NCBI RefSeq assembly: GCF_030733745.1
Contig: NZ_JASHIK010000001.1
Span: 248,001-312,000 of the forward strand
Direction: 5' to 3'
From: Stappia sp. MMSF_3263
GTDB lineage: Bacteria; Pseudomonadota; Alphaproteobacteria; Rhizobiales; Stappiaceae
Length of the DNA stretch: 64,000 bases
Below, one piece after another: positions 38,402-48,012 of the stretch. The stretch's first letter is position 1. Each line of letters starts with the position of its first letter. The notes under the pieces were generated by a model. The model saw nothing but the letters and a program-made list of their open reading frames with translations. It had not been told where the DNA came from and did not search any database. A program made the position numbers and the translations under genes.

Positions 38402-38550
38402 CGTGGTTTCCGTTTGCTCGTGCCGGTCCGCGAAGACGCCCTCGATATGGCGGCGGCGGGACGGCTGCCTGATCGGGCGGAGGATGGAGCTTCCGGCAAC
38501 TGGAAGGTCAAGCGCAAAACGCGCGGCCGTTCCGCCGGCCGGAAAGACTG

Positions 38551-38856
38551 TCAGCCGGCAAGGCCGGGGGCGGTTCGCGTCGGGCGGAACTCGGTGATCG
38601 TGTAGCGGGCAATGCCACGGGCATGGAACGGATCGGCGCCGATGATCTCCTCCACGCTCTCCCGACTCTGCGCAACGGCGACGATGACGCCGCCGGTTCG
38701 GGGCACCTTGGCCCCGGAGGCGAGAAAGCGGCCTTGCGCATAGTTGCGCTCGAGAAAGGCGACATGGTCGGGGATCAGCGGCTCGACCTCGCCCAGCGGC
38801 ACGACATACTCGATGTCGACGATGAAAAGGTTCTGTCCCTCGGCGATCAGCGGCAT
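38551..38856 (-). CDS. YciI family protein
   Basis: A 101-residue alpha-beta protein with the YciI pattern (PDHVAFLERNYAQGRFLASG and GADPFHARGIARYTITEFRP, whose conserved DPF and His are seen across the family). Enzyme activity of the family is mostly unknown. GAAGGAGACC lies directly upstream of the ATG. It is downstream of the VOC gene on the same strand. Confidence 0.88.
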   Translation of the reverse strand: MPLIAEGQNLFIVDIEYVVPLGEVEPLIPDHVAFLERNYAQGRFLASGAKVPRTGGVIVAVAQSRESVEEIIGADPFHARGIARYTITEFRPTRTAPGLAG

Positions 38857-38923
38857 TGGCGGTCTCCTTCGGCGGCGCGCACCAGGCGCCGGGCAAGGGG
38901 CATACCCCATCCTGCGCGGTGTG

Positions 38924-39346
38924 TCAGGCGAACTGCACCAGATCCCAAAGGTTGCCGTAGAGATCGCGGAAGACGGCGACCTTGCCGTAGTCGGCCTGCT
39001 TCGGTTCGCGGACGAAGGTGATCCCGGCGGCAAGATAGGCGGCATGATCACGGTCGAAATCGTCGGTGGCGAGGAACAGGAACACCCGCCCGCCGGCCTG
39101 GTCGCCGATGTATTGCTCCTGGTGGGGCGTCGAGGCGCGGGCGAGAAGCAGGGACGTGCTGCCCGCGCCTTTCGGTCTGACGACGACCCAGCGCTTGTCC
39201 TGTTCGGGCTGGTCGCTGTCCTCGACGAGTTCGAAACCCAGCGTGCCTACATAAAAGCCGATCGCCTCGTCATAGTCCCTCACGACGATGGCGACATGGG
39301 CAAGGGATTGCGGCACGGTGGCGACCTCCGGTTGCGGTACCTGCAT
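38924..39346 (-). CDS. VOC family protein (glyoxalase-like)
   Basis: A 140-residue vicinal-oxygen-chelate fold protein with two beta-alpha-beta-beta-beta modules. Visible pattern includes HVAIVVRDYDEAIGFYVGTL, a central QEQYIGDQAGGRVFLF, and the C-terminal FRDLYGNLWDLVQF with its Glu/Asp position. Members are lyases, dioxygenases or resistance proteins; this one resembles uncharacterised glyoxalase-like proteins. ATG at 39346 is favoured over a TTG at 39373. Confidence 0.85.
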   Translation of the reverse strand: MQVPQPEVATVPQSLAHVAIVVRDYDEAIGFYVGTLGFELVEDSDQPEQDKRWVVVRPKGAGSTSLLLARASTPHQEQYIGDQAGGRVFLFLATDDFDRDHAAYLAAGITFVREPKQADYGKVAVFRDLYGNLWDLVQFA

Positions 39347-39400
39347 GATCTCAGCGAGACCAGGATATGGCAACGGTCGGATGCCGGTTGGTCGACCGGT

Positions 39401-40321
39401 TCAGGCCCCCCGGGCCAGTTGCGCCGGCTCGGCGAGCGAGAGGGAGGTTTCGCGACGGATCCAGTCGACAACCTGCCTGAGGTTCCGGTCGTCCCGCCGC
39501 GCCAGCTTGTAGCCGATATGATAGGTCTTGCCGGAGGGGATCGTCCGGGTTCCCTCGACGACATGCACGCAGTGGCGTTGCAGGTCGTCCTGGGCGAGGA
39601 AGCCTGGCAGCAGGCCGATGCCCACCCCTTCGCGCACCATGGACAACGCCAGGATGTAGTGGGAGCACTGCACCAGGTGACCGGCCCCGATTTGCGGCAG
39701 GTCGAGATTGCACGCCCGCACATAGCCGGTCCAGTCGCGGCAGAAGACCTGCTCGTCGATGCTTGTGGTGATCAGCGGCAACGGGCTCGCGCGCAGCGCG
39801 GCAAGGTTCATCGGCCAAGGCGCCACGCAGACGAGATCCTCGTCCAGCAGGTGTGCCGAATAGAAGCCGCTGTCGAACGGCATGATCGAAACGAAGATAT
39901 CGGCCACCGCGTCCGTCTTCAGCGGGTCGCCCGTATACATGCGCAATTGCAGGTCGATATCCGGATAGTGCTCGGCGAACTTGCTGATCCGGCGCGAGAT
40001 CCAGCCGAAACCGAAGCAGCTGCACACGGCGATGCGGACCGTCCGCTTCTCGCTACCGCCGATGCAGTCGCGCACGGATTCGTTGATCTGCTCGAAGGCG
40101 ATGTTGAGCGAGTCCGCCAGCCGCTGACCCTTGGGCGTCAGCAGGATGGCGCCCTTTTCGCGGGTGAACAGCTCCTCGCCGACCTGGCTCCGCAGGTTGT
40201 TGATCTGATGACTGATGGCGCTGGGCGAGATGTTGAGTTCCGTCGCGGCCAGTCCGTAGGACAGGTGGCGTGCAACGGATTCGAAGACCTGGAGGCTGCG
40301 CAAGGGATATTTGGTGGTCAT
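39401..40321 (-). CDS. LysR-family transcription regulator (GcvA-like)
   Basis: A 306-residue regulator. An N-terminal winged HTH (YPLRSLQVFESVARHLSYGL, with ELNISPSAISHQINNLR) is followed by a periplasmic-binding-protein-like effector domain. The opening PLRSLQVFE is typical of the GcvA/AmpR branch. It sits upstream of the VOC and YciI genes on the same strand with a 54-bp gap, so control of those genes is possible but unproven. It is read leftward, toward the VOC gene. Confidence 0.9.
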   Translation of the reverse strand: MTTKYPLRSLQVFESVARHLSYGLAATELNISPSAISHQINNLRSQVGEELFTREKGAILLTPKGQRLADSLNIAFEQINESVRDCIGGSEKRTVRIAVCSCFGFGWISRRISKFAEHYPDIDLQLRMYTGDPLKTDAVADIFVSIMPFDSGFYSAHLLDEDLVCVAPWPMNLAALRASPLPLITTSIDEQVFCRDWTGYVRACNLDLPQIGAGHLVQCSHYILALSMVREGVGIGLLPGFLAQDDLQRHCVHVVEGTRTIPSGKTYHIGYKLARRDDRNLRQVVDWIRRETSLSLAEPAQLARGA

Positions 40322-40581
40322 CGGTCACTCCACAAGTGGTCGCCACGGTCTGCCCGACCTGACGAAAACCCCCGGAACGCGCACGGTTGCCTGAAGCAAT
40401 CTTGCTCCGGAAGCCGATATTACCCAGGCGGGGTCCGCGTTCCGGTCAAATCAACGTGCGCGTCGCCTCGCATTCCGGGCGGCGTTTGGAAACCGGCGGG
40501 AATGGGCCGGGCGCTTGGCAGGAATGGCCGGTGCCGGTGGAAGACGGGAGGGGTGGAGCACCGGCCATTCCCTTACGGCAC

Positions 40582-42639
40582 TCAGGCTGCCGTAACCTTT
40601 TCGAGATAAGCCTCGATATGCATCTTGAGCAGGTCGGCCTGATTGCTCACCTGCAGGGCGACGGAGGTCACCTGCTCCGAGGCGGTTCGGGATTCGCCGA
40701 CTGCACGTGTCACCTCGGCTATGTTGCTGGTAACTTCCCGCGTGCCGATCGATGCCTGCTCGACATTGCGGGCGATCTCGCCGGTGGCACTGCTTTGCTC
40801 CTCCACCGCGGCCGAGATGCTGGCCGAGATCCGGTTGATGTCGACAATCACGGAGCTGATCCTTTCGATCGCCCCGACGGCGTTCTCCGTCTCCTGCTGG
40901 ACGTCGGTGATCTGCTGGCTGATGTCGCTGGTGGCCTTTGCAGTCTGGCTGGCAAGTTCCTTGACCTCGGTGGCGACGACGGCAAAGCCCTTGCCCGCTT
41001 CCCCGGCGCGCGCCGCCTCGATCGTGGCGTTAAGCGCCAAAAGATTCGTCTGCTCGGCGATGGCCGAGATGAGCGCGACGACGTCGCCGATCCGCTGCGC
41101 CGCCTGGGACAGGCCCTGGATCTGGCGGTTGGTCGCTTCCGCCTGCTGTGTTGCCTGGCTGGCGATTTCGGAGGATTGAACCACCTGCCGGGCGATCTCC
41201 TGGATGGATGCCGTCAACTCCTCCGCCGCGCTGGCAACGGTCTGGACGTTGGTCGAGGCTTCCTCCGCCGCACTTGCCACGTTCGACGCGCGCTCGCTGG
41301 TGTCTCCGGCAGTCTCGCGCATCGAGTGGGCCGTCTTTTCCATCTCCCGGGAGGCGTCGGCAACCGTGCCCAGAAGGTCGTTGATGCTTTCCTCGAACTC
41401 GGCTGTGGCCGCCGCGATACGCTGGGAGCGCTGCTCCCGCCCGGCCAGGTCGCGCTTCTCGCGCGCAGCCAGGTCGCGGGCCTCGATCATGCTGTCCTTG
41501 AAGACGGAGAGCGCGCGGGCCATGTCGCCGATCTCGTCGCGCCGGTCGTCGATCTGGATCTCCGTCTCCAGATTGCCGGAAGAGAGTTCCGTCATCGTCC
41601 CGGTCAGCGAGCGCAGTGGCGAGGCAACTGCGCGGTTGACAAGCAGCAGGATGCCGCCGCCGATCGCCAGCGATGCGGCGAGCAACCCCCATACCGCCAT
41701 CATCGACAACTCGACCTCCTCCTGGAGGCGGTCGAGCAAAGCAATGCTCTCCGCTTCGCCGGTCGATGAAACATCGTCGATATGTGCCTGCAGCTTGGCG
41801 TAGAGTTTGTGCTCCATCTCGTTGACGGCCGCGAGAGCGGATTGTTTTGCCGCCGGATCGAAGGCCGCGAACACCTCCCGGCCACCCACGACAAGGGTTC
41901 CGAAAAGGGCTTCGACCTTGTCGAGGGCCTCGGTCTCCAAAGGCTTGCGCTCGAGCGGCCGCAATGCGGCGAGAAGAGAGGCGAAGTCCTTCACGTCGGC
42001 CTCGAAGGCCGCCGGCATGTCCGCGGTACCCCGCAGGTGCGCGTTGAGCGCAAAGGCCATGTGGGTGGCCTTGTCGATCAGCTCGTAATAGAGGCGCATG
42101 CCCGGGATGTCGTCGCCGATGATCTCGGCCATGTCGCTGGAACTGCCGGCCTCCGCGACTTCGCTGTCCTTCAGCTCCCGCAGCAGGGACTGGATTTCGC
42201 CGCCTGTTGCCTGCAGCGCATCGACCTGCTGCCTGGCGAGAGCCTCTCCGCCTGGATCGAACGTATCGAAGACGCGTGTCATCGCCTGTTTCCGATACTC
42301 GGCCGCCAGCGCGGCGAGAGGCGCCACCGCGGAGTGATCGGCTCCTACGGCGTCTTTGAAACGGGCGAGATACTGCTCAAACGCCTTGTAGTTTTCGGCG
42401 AAGGCCGCGCGTTCGTCCATCTCGCCGGAAATGTATTCGAGGACGTTGGAGTTCATTTGGCCGATCTCGTCCAGCATCTGAAGGCTGTTGAGGACCGCGG
42501 GAACGTCGCGTTCGCTGATCAATCTGGCGTCGGCCGTCGCGTCGAAGTTGACCTTCTGGATCGCAAGCGAGGCAGCTCCGACGACCAGCAGCAGGGCCGC
42601 CAGCGGCAGGGAGATCTTCTTGCTGACACTCAAGTTCAT
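40582..42639 (-). CDS. Methyl-accepting chemotaxis protein, helical sensor type
   Basis: A 685-residue chemoreceptor. The sensor region between the two membrane segments (about 10-28 and about 325-345) is long and rich in Ala, Leu and Glu. It looks all-helical ([38 protein letters not shown]), suggesting a four-helix or HBM-like sensor rather than Cache. HAMP follows, then the signalling domain with the tip [23 protein letters not shown] at 42639 has GGAGGG 9 nt upstream. It is preceded by an AT-rich region with a perfect palindrome. Confidence 0.92.
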   Translation of the reverse strand: MNLSVSKKISLPLAALLLVVGAASLAIQKVNFDATADARLISERDVPAVLNSLQMLDEIGQMNSNVLEYISGEMDERAAFAENYKAFEQYLARFKDAVGADHSAVAPLAALAAEYRKQAMTRVFDTFDPGGEALARQQVDALQATGGEIQSLLRELKDSEVAEAGSSSDMAEIIGDDIPGMRLYYELIDKATHMAFALNAHLRGTADMPAAFEADVKDFASLLAALRPLERKPLETEALDKVEALFGTLVVGGREVFAAFDPAAKQSALAAVNEMEHKLYAKLQAHIDDVSSTGEAESIALLDRLQEEVELSMMAVWGLLAASLAIGGGILLLVNRAVASPLRSLTGTMTELSSGNLETEIQIDDRRDEIGDMARALSVFKDSMIEARDLAAREKRDLAGREQRSQRIAAATAEFEESINDLLGTVADASREMEKTAHSMRETAGDTSERASNVASAAEEASTNVQTVASAAEELTASIQEIARQVVQSSEIASQATQQAEATNRQIQGLSQAAQRIGDVVALISAIAEQTNLLALNATIEAARAGEAGKGFAVVATEVKELASQTAKATSDISQQITDVQQETENAVGAIERISSVIVDINRISASISAAVEEQSSATGEIARNVEQASIGTREVTSNIAEVTRAVGESRTASEQVTSVALQVSNQADLLKMHIEAYLEKVTAA

Positions 42640-43187
42640 GATGGGGCACCCTCCAGGCAAGAATTTGAGACGTCTCACCCGTTCTGGAACGAGGGGTGAT
42701 TTCGCTTCTCGCGCAGTCCGCCTGCGCCAATTCTTCCTTAGTTCGAGACGATTCTTCTAAGTATTCCTGCGTATATTTAATCTGAATGTTGATTAACAAT
42801 ATATTTCACGCAACAAAAATCGTTAATTGCGGAAAGTGAAATAAATTCACTTTCATGAGCGTGCTTCATTTTTGATGTTGTTTGAAATTTCATACTTTAA
42901 TACTTTCCGTCGCTCCATGGTTTCATGGCGAAATCGACGGCATGCCGTTTGGCTGGAAACGCAAGCGTCTAGCGGAAAGTCCCGGGGAGCGCGCGCGCCT
43001 GTCGCGTGCCCGAAGCAGCGGACCCGGGAAAGAGCCGACCGGCACCCGGAGCGGCGGGCAACACCGGGTCACGCACTGCGTTCATCGCCAGTCGGGGCTG
43101 GAGACTCGGAAGAATCGTCGTATTCATGCATTATTAGGGGTAGGTTTGATTCGGCTTCCTCGGAAGCTCGAGCATGGCCGGACAGGT
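42640..43187. other. AT-rich divergent intergenic region
   Basis: About 550 bp between the chemoreceptor and the EAL gene. The part from about 42720 to 42930 is strongly AT-rich against a GC-rich background and contains the palindrome at 42832-42854. I see no supported gene; the open frame leading into the EAL gene from 42882 has no family features before 43188. Confidence 0.6.
42832..42854. promoter_or_regulatory. Perfect 9-5-9 palindrome, candidate operator
   Basis: gaaagtgaa-ataaa-ttcactttc lies in the AT-rich divergent region, about 193 bp from the chemoreceptor start and 334 bp from the EAL gene. It could be a regulator-binding site. No cognate regulator can be named. Confidence 0.5.
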
Positions 43188-44723
43188 ATGGCACGCGCGA
43201 CAAGCATCTTCATTTTCCTCTGCATGGGGGTGATCGCCGCCTCTGTCGCCGCGATCATGATCTTCCAGTTCTCCCGTCCCGCGGGCGAGGCGATTTCGCT
43301 CGGCCTTGCGCTTTTGTGCACCATGGCGGTGCTGCAGCTCGTCTTTGCCCGTCAACGCGAACGCAGCGACATCTCCGAAAAGGTGTCGATGCTGGAGGAA
43401 CGCGTGCTCGAGGTCGACGAGGACATCGGCAATCTCGAGGGGCGTCTTTCCGGCATGGAGACGAACCTGCCGCGCCGGACCCGCGAGGAGATCGACCCGC
43501 TCTTTGCCGAGGTCGAGGTGCTTGGCAGCCTGATCAAGCAGATGGCCGAGGCCATGGCCGGCATGGAAGACCGGATCGACGAACAGGAAACCCGCCAGCT
43601 TCCGCCGCCGCCGCAGGAGCGCTTCGCCCGCTACGAAGAGGCGCCGCGTGCGCTGGGCTATACCGGGCAGACACGCCCGGCCGGCAGCGGGCAGGGGGCG
43701 GGGCTCGATCATGTCACGCCCGAGCGCATCGGGGGCGGGCATTCGGGACATGGAGACGCCGGGTACCGGGATGACGGCCACAGGGATGATGGTCACAGGG
43801 ACGAAGGGCGCAGGGACGAAGGCCGCAGGGACGCCGGCGCCGGCCATCGCGGCGATCCCGGCAGGGACACACGCCCCGCGCCGCGTCACGACCCCCGTGC
43901 AGGCATGCCGCGCGCCCGCGAGGAGCCGCGCCCGGACCCGGAACTGCGCCGCGTCATCCAGGATGCGCTCGACAACAATCGCGTCGACCTGTTCATGCAG
44001 CCGCTGGTCAGCCTGCCGCAGCGCCAGGTGCGTGACTACGAGGCGCTGACCCGCATCCGCGACGCGAACGACAATTACCTGGAGCCGGTCGATTTCATCG
44101 CCGAGGCGATCCGTGCCCGGATGATGCCGGCGATCGACAACCTGATGCTGTTTCGCGCGGTCCAGGTGCTGCGCCGCCTGACCAGCCGCAACCGGCGCTC
44201 GGGGCTCTTCGTCAACCTGTCGTCGCAGACGCTGGTGGACGAGCGCTTCTTCCCCGGCTTCCTCGACTTCCTGCGTGCCAATGACGGTTTCGCCGGTCAG
44301 CTCACCTTCGAATTCACCCAGGACGACGTCAACGAGATGGGCGCGCTGGAGCTGGAGAGCCTCGCCGCGCTCGCCGAGCTCGGATACCGCTTCTCCATGG
44401 ACCGGGTCTCGGACCTGAAGATGGATTTCAAGAACCTCTCGGACCGCGGCTTCCGCTTCGTGAAGCTGCATGCCAGCCGCCTGATCGGCACCGAGCACAT
44501 GCCGGCAAGCCATATCCATCCGGCCGACCTGGGAGACCTCTTGCGCCGCTTCGCCATGGAGCTGATCGTCGACCATGTCGAGACCGAGGCGCAGGTCCTG
44601 GAGATCCTCGACTACGACGCGCGCATCGGCCAGGGCTACCTGTTCTCGCCGCCGCGCCCGGTGCGCCCTGAAGTGCTGCAGGCAAGGCCTGCGCAAAAAC
44701 CGGTGCGCCGCGCCGCCGAATAG
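43188..44723 (+). CDS. EAL-domain protein with degenerate active site (TipF-like)
   Basis: A 511-residue protein. The N-terminus has two membrane helices (about 5-25 and 33-50) then a coiled coil (about 55-130). A low-complexity linker follows (about 135-235) with RD[DE]G[HR] pentapeptide repeats. The C-terminal EAL domain spans about 240-490. The EAL motif is present (DYEALTRIRD), as are NLSS and QGY. However, the metal Asp pair DDFG reads MDRV and the KID lysine motif reads VKLH, so c-di-GMP hydrolysis is unlikely. This architecture matches Caulobacter TipF, a c-di-GMP-binding flagellar factor; the assignment is by architecture only. ATG at 43188 follows GGACAGGT. A 15-bp repeat and terminator lie downstream. 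Confidence 0.8.
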   Translation: MARATSIFIFLCMGVIAASVAAIMIFQFSRPAGEAISLGLALLCTMAVLQLVFARQRERSDISEKVSMLEERVLEVDEDIGNLEGRLSGMETNLPRRTREEIDPLFAEVEVLGSLIKQMAEAMAGMEDRIDEQETRQLPPPPQERFARYEEAPRALGYTGQTRPAGSGQGAGLDHVTPERIGGGHSGHGDAGYRDDGHRDDGHRDEGRRDEGRRDAGAGHRGDPGRDTRPAPRHDPRAGMPRAREEPRPDPELRRVIQDALDNNRVDLFMQPLVSLPQRQVRDYEALTRIRDANDNYLEPVDFIAEAIRARMMPAIDNLMLFRAVQVLRRLTSRNRRSGLFVNLSSQTLVDERFFPGFLDFLRANDGFAGQLTFEFTQDDVNEMGALELESLAALAELGYRFSMDRVSDLKMDFKNLSDRGFRFVKLHASRLIGTEHMPASHIHPADLGDLLRRFAMELIVDHVETEAQVLEILDYDARIGQGYLFSPPRPVRPEVLQARPAQKPVRRAAE

Positions 44724-44760
44724 GCGGGACCGGGCGCCTTTCAGGTGGCGCGTCCTGCCT

Positions 44761-44820
44761 CGCAGGCAGATGGCAGGCAGACATGCAAAAGGCGGACATG
44801 CAAAAGGCGGCAGGGCAAAA
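44761..44820 (+). repeat. 15-bp tandem repeats leading into a terminator
   Basis: Units ggcagacatgcaaaa (44776), ggcggacatgcaaaa (44791) and ggcggcagggcaaaa (44806), with a diverged unit before them at 44761. The last unit forms the left arm of the terminator stem. Confidence 0.8.
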
Positions 44821-44833
44821 GCCCGCCGCCTTT
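44802..44833. terminator. Bidirectional terminator between EAL and M16 genes
   Basis: aaaggcggcagggc / gcccgccgccttt with an AAAA loop and one bulged base. A and T tracts flank it. It separates two convergent transcripts. Confidence 0.75.
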
Positions 44834-44900
44834 GACGTTTTCAGGCGATGCGGCCGGCCCGGGTCCGGGTCTGGGTCCGAGCCGCCGCCGGGTCGCGGGT

Positions 44901-46229
44901 TCAGCTTGCCCCCGAGCCCACCGTGACCACGAGCGGCCTTGCATCCTTCAACAACCGGTCGGCCACGCGGCGCACGTCCTCAAGCGTTACCGCCTCGATC
45001 AGGCTGTTTCTCGTGTCGATATAGTCCATCCCGAGCTCTTCCACCTGGAGGCCGAGAAGCTGGTCGGCGATCTTGTCGGACGTGTCAAAGCGCAGGGCAT
45101 AGGAACCGGTCATGTAGGCCTTGGCCTTGGTCAGTTCCTCCGCGCTCGGCCCCTCGCTCACCATCCGGGCGATCTGCGCCTGGATGATCGCCAGCGTCTC
45201 CTCCGCCCGGTCGGAGCGGGTGCCGGTTGCCGCCATCCACAGACCGGCATGCTCATAAGGGATGAGGTACGACCCGACCGAATAGGCAAGCCCCCGCTTC
45301 TCGCGCACTTCCTCGTAGAGCCAGGAAGAGAAGGAGCCGCCGCCCAGGATGTGATTCATGACGAAGGCCGGGATGAAGTCCGGATCGTCACGCTTCAGCG
45401 CCGGCAGGCCGAGGCGGATCGATGTCTGCGGCACGTCGAGCGCGATGCTCTTGCGCTCGCCTTCCGGCGACAGCGCCGTGTCGGCGACGGCGACCAGTTC
45501 GCCGGCCTCCGGCAGTGCGCCGAAGACGCTGTCGAGCAGCGCCGCGAGGCGCTCCGGCCCGATGGCGCCGACGACCGAGATCTTCAGGTCCTTGCGCGCG
45601 AAGAGGCGGCCGTGCAACGCGGCGAGATCCTCGGGCGAGAGCGCCGTGACACTGTCCTGCGTGCCGCTGGAGGGGCGGCCATAGGGGTGGCCCGGAAAGG
45701 CGGCCTCGGCCCAGACCCGGCCGGCGATGGCATCGGGATCGTTGGCCTCGCGGCGCAGGCCGGAGACGATCTGCCGCTTCATCCGCTCGACCGCGTCCGT
45801 GTCGAAGCGCGGTTCGTTGACCGCAAGTCGCAGCATCTCGAACGCATCGTCGATATTGGGGGTCAGCGTGCGCAGCGAGCCGTAGAAATTGTCGCGGCCC
45901 GTATCGAAGCCGATGCGTACCGAAAGGTCCTCGAGCCGCGTCTGGAAGGCCTGGGAATCGAGATCCCCGGCGCCCTCGTCCAGCGTCGCCGAAAGGAGGT
46001 TGGCAAGACCCTCCTTGCCGTCCGGGTCCTGGGAGGCGCCGCCGGCAAAGGCGAACTTGATGGCGACGATGGGAACCGTGTCGTCCTGCACCAGCCAGGC
46101 GGTCAGCCCGCCGGGGGTGGTGATCTCCTGGATGTCCATTGCGGCGGCGGGCAGTGTCGCGGCGAACAGGCCGGCAACAAGGAACCCGGCGGCGGCGAGG
46201 CGGCGTCCGGTTGCGGTGAAAGCGGTCAT
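44901..46229 (-). CDS. M16 family peptidase-like protein, no zinc motif
   Basis: A 442-residue protein with a signal peptide (RRLAAAGFLVAGLFAATLPA) and the two M16 domains. Where active M16 enzymes have HxxEH this one reads GKEGLANLLSATLDEG, lacking both His residues, so it is the inactive partner. R-Y-type residues of the second domain (YEEVREKRGLAYSVGSYLI) are kept. It forms a presumed heterodimer with the upstream HxxEH-containing M16 gene, like processing-peptidase subunits. ATG at 46229 has GGGAG upstream. 80 bp separate the two. Confidence 0.88.
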   Translation of the reverse strand: MTAFTATGRRLAAAGFLVAGLFAATLPAAAMDIQEITTPGGLTAWLVQDDTVPIVAIKFAFAGGASQDPDGKEGLANLLSATLDEGAGDLDSQAFQTRLEDLSVRIGFDTGRDNFYGSLRTLTPNIDDAFEMLRLAVNEPRFDTDAVERMKRQIVSGLRREANDPDAIAGRVWAEAAFPGHPYGRPSSGTQDSVTALSPEDLAALHGRLFARKDLKISVVGAIGPERLAALLDSVFGALPEAGELVAVADTALSPEGERKSIALDVPQTSIRLGLPALKRDDPDFIPAFVMNHILGGGSFSSWLYEEVREKRGLAYSVGSYLIPYEHAGLWMAATGTRSDRAEETLAIIQAQIARMVSEGPSAEELTKAKAYMTGSYALRFDTSDKIADQLLGLQVEELGMDYIDTRNSLIEAVTLEDVRRVADRLLKDARPLVVTVGSGAS

Positions 46230-46309
46230 CGGGAAGCTCCCTGGATGGCGGTCGTCTGAGGGCGCGCGGCTCGGACGGGATCCGTGGCGCGGCATGGGGC
46301 CCGTATGTG

Positions 46310-47803
46310 TCATTGCTTGGCGGCCTCTCCGGAACCGGCCGGCGCGGCCGCATCGGCGGTGGCCGGTGCGGGTGCCGGCGAGGGCCGCAGATAGGCGGTC
46401 ACCGGAGCCGCTGCGAGATGGGTGCGGGCGGCCTCCTGCACGTCCTGGGCGGTAACCGCGGCGATCTCCGCCGGCCAGTCGCGCACCTCGTCGATGGTCG
46501 ATCCGGTGGTCAGCGCCACACCGAAGATGCGCGCAAGGCTGGTCTGGCTGTCCTGGGCATAAAGGGCGGAGGACAGGAGACTTTTCTTGGCCCGCTCCAG
46601 CTCTTCGTCGGTGACGCCGGCCTCGGCAACGTTGCGCAGCACGTCGAGCGCGGCAGCGCCGGCGTCTTCCAGCGTGGTGCCGTCGGCGGGCACCGCGTAG
46701 ATCATGAAGCGGGTGTCGTCGAGCGAGCTCGACTGGTACCAGCCGCCGGCCGAGGTGGCGATGCCCTTGTCGATGACGAGGTCGCGATAGAGCCGGCTGG
46801 TGCTGCCGCCGCCGAGGATCTCGGCGAGCAGGTCGAGGCTGGCCGCCTGCCGCGTTTCGCCGCTGGTATAGCTCGGCACGATCCAGGCCTTGCGCAGGCT
46901 CGGCTGGTTGACGCGCGGATCGGCGTAGCTGACCTCCATCGCGCCCGGCAAGGCCTGCGGCCGCGGACGATCGCGCTCGCCCGGCTCGGCCCGGCGCGCG
47001 ACCTTGCCGTAGGTCTCTTGCGCAAGGCGGCGCACCTCGTCGGCGGTGACGTCGCCGGCAACGATCAGGATGGCGTTGTTGGGGGTGTAGAAGCGGTCGT
47101 AGAAGGAGATGGCGTCCTCGCGGTCGAGGGCGGAAATCTCGCCCGGCCAGCCGATCACCGGCGTGCCGTAGGGGTGGTTCACATAGAGCATCGCATCGAG
47201 CGTTTCGCCGAGCATCGAGCTGGGATCGTTCTCCACCCGCTGACGGCGCTCCTCCAGAACGACATCGCGCTCGGGCAGCACGACCTCATCCGAGAGCACG
47301 AGGTTTTCCATGCGATCGGCCTCGAGTGCCATCATCTCGGCGAGATGCTCCTTGGCGACGCGCTGGTAATAGGCCGTGTAGTCGTTGGAGGTGAAGGCGT
47401 TCTCCTGTCCGCCGATCTCGGCAACCCGCTTGGAGAAGGCGCCGTTCGGGTTGGTCGGCGTGCCCTTGAACATCAGGTGCTCGAGGAAATGGGCAATGCC
47501 CGACATGCCGTCCGGCTCGTCGGCGGCGCCGACCTTGTACCAGATCATGTGGGTGGCGACCGGAGCCCGCGTGTCGGGGATAACCACCACCTGAAGCCCG
47601 TTGTCGAGGCTGAAGGAGCTCATCTCGCCACCGATCTTGATGTCGGCGAAGGCGGCGGCGTCCGCCGCCTGCGGAACTTCGGCACGCGCGGCGGCGGGCG
47701 CGAGCGCCAGCAGCGCGCAGGCGCCGGCAAGCAGTGCGGTCTGCCGAATGCGGCGCGGCAAGGCTCTAGCGGATTGCGACAAGGGAACGACCTCCGGGAT
47801 CAT
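46310..47803 (-). CDS. M16 family zinc metallopeptidase
   Basis: A 497-residue exported zinc peptidase. The N-terminal signal (about residues 20-42, LLAGACALLALAPAAARA) is followed by the active motif GIAHFLEHLMFKGT, with HxxEH and a downstream Glu (MMALEADRMENL). The second domain carries the usual YTSGETRQAASLDLLAEILG. It acts in the periplasm with the inactive partner gene downstream. Substrate unknown; processing of lipoproteins or signal peptides has been suggested for related genes, but that is not shown by this sequence. Confidence 0.92.
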   Translation of the reverse strand: MIPEVVPLSQSARALPRRIRQTALLAGACALLALAPAAARAEVPQAADAAAFADIKIGGEMSSFSLDNGLQVVVIPDTRAPVATHMIWYKVGAADEPDGMSGIAHFLEHLMFKGTPTNPNGAFSKRVAEIGGQENAFTSNDYTAYYQRVAKEHLAEMMALEADRMENLVLSDEVVLPERDVVLEERRQRVENDPSSMLGETLDAMLYVNHPYGTPVIGWPGEISALDREDAISFYDRFYTPNNAILIVAGDVTADEVRRLAQETYGKVARRAEPGERDRPRPQALPGAMEVSYADPRVNQPSLRKAWIVPSYTSGETRQAASLDLLAEILGGGSTSRLYRDLVIDKGIATSAGGWYQSSSLDDTRFMIYAVPADGTTLEDAGAAALDVLRNVAEAGVTDEELERAKKSLLSSALYAQDSQTSLARIFGVALTTGSTIDEVRDWPAEIAAVTAQDVQEAARTHLAAAPVTAYLRPSPAPAPATADAAAPAGSGEAAKQ

Positions 47804-48012
47804 GGCAATGCTGCGATGTATCGAGATATAGGCAGCGGCGGCGCAAAAGCCCGTGAACTTTTGGTAAGGTTGCCGGGTCTGTCGTGCCGACCGGTCCGGC
47901 GCCCGGCCGGACGCATGGCCCGCGGGGTTCGGAAGCCGGGTGCCGCCAATGAAAACGCCGGGGCATCGCTGTCCCGGCGCATGTCAGCCTGGCGTTCGAA
48001 CGACGGCGGCGC

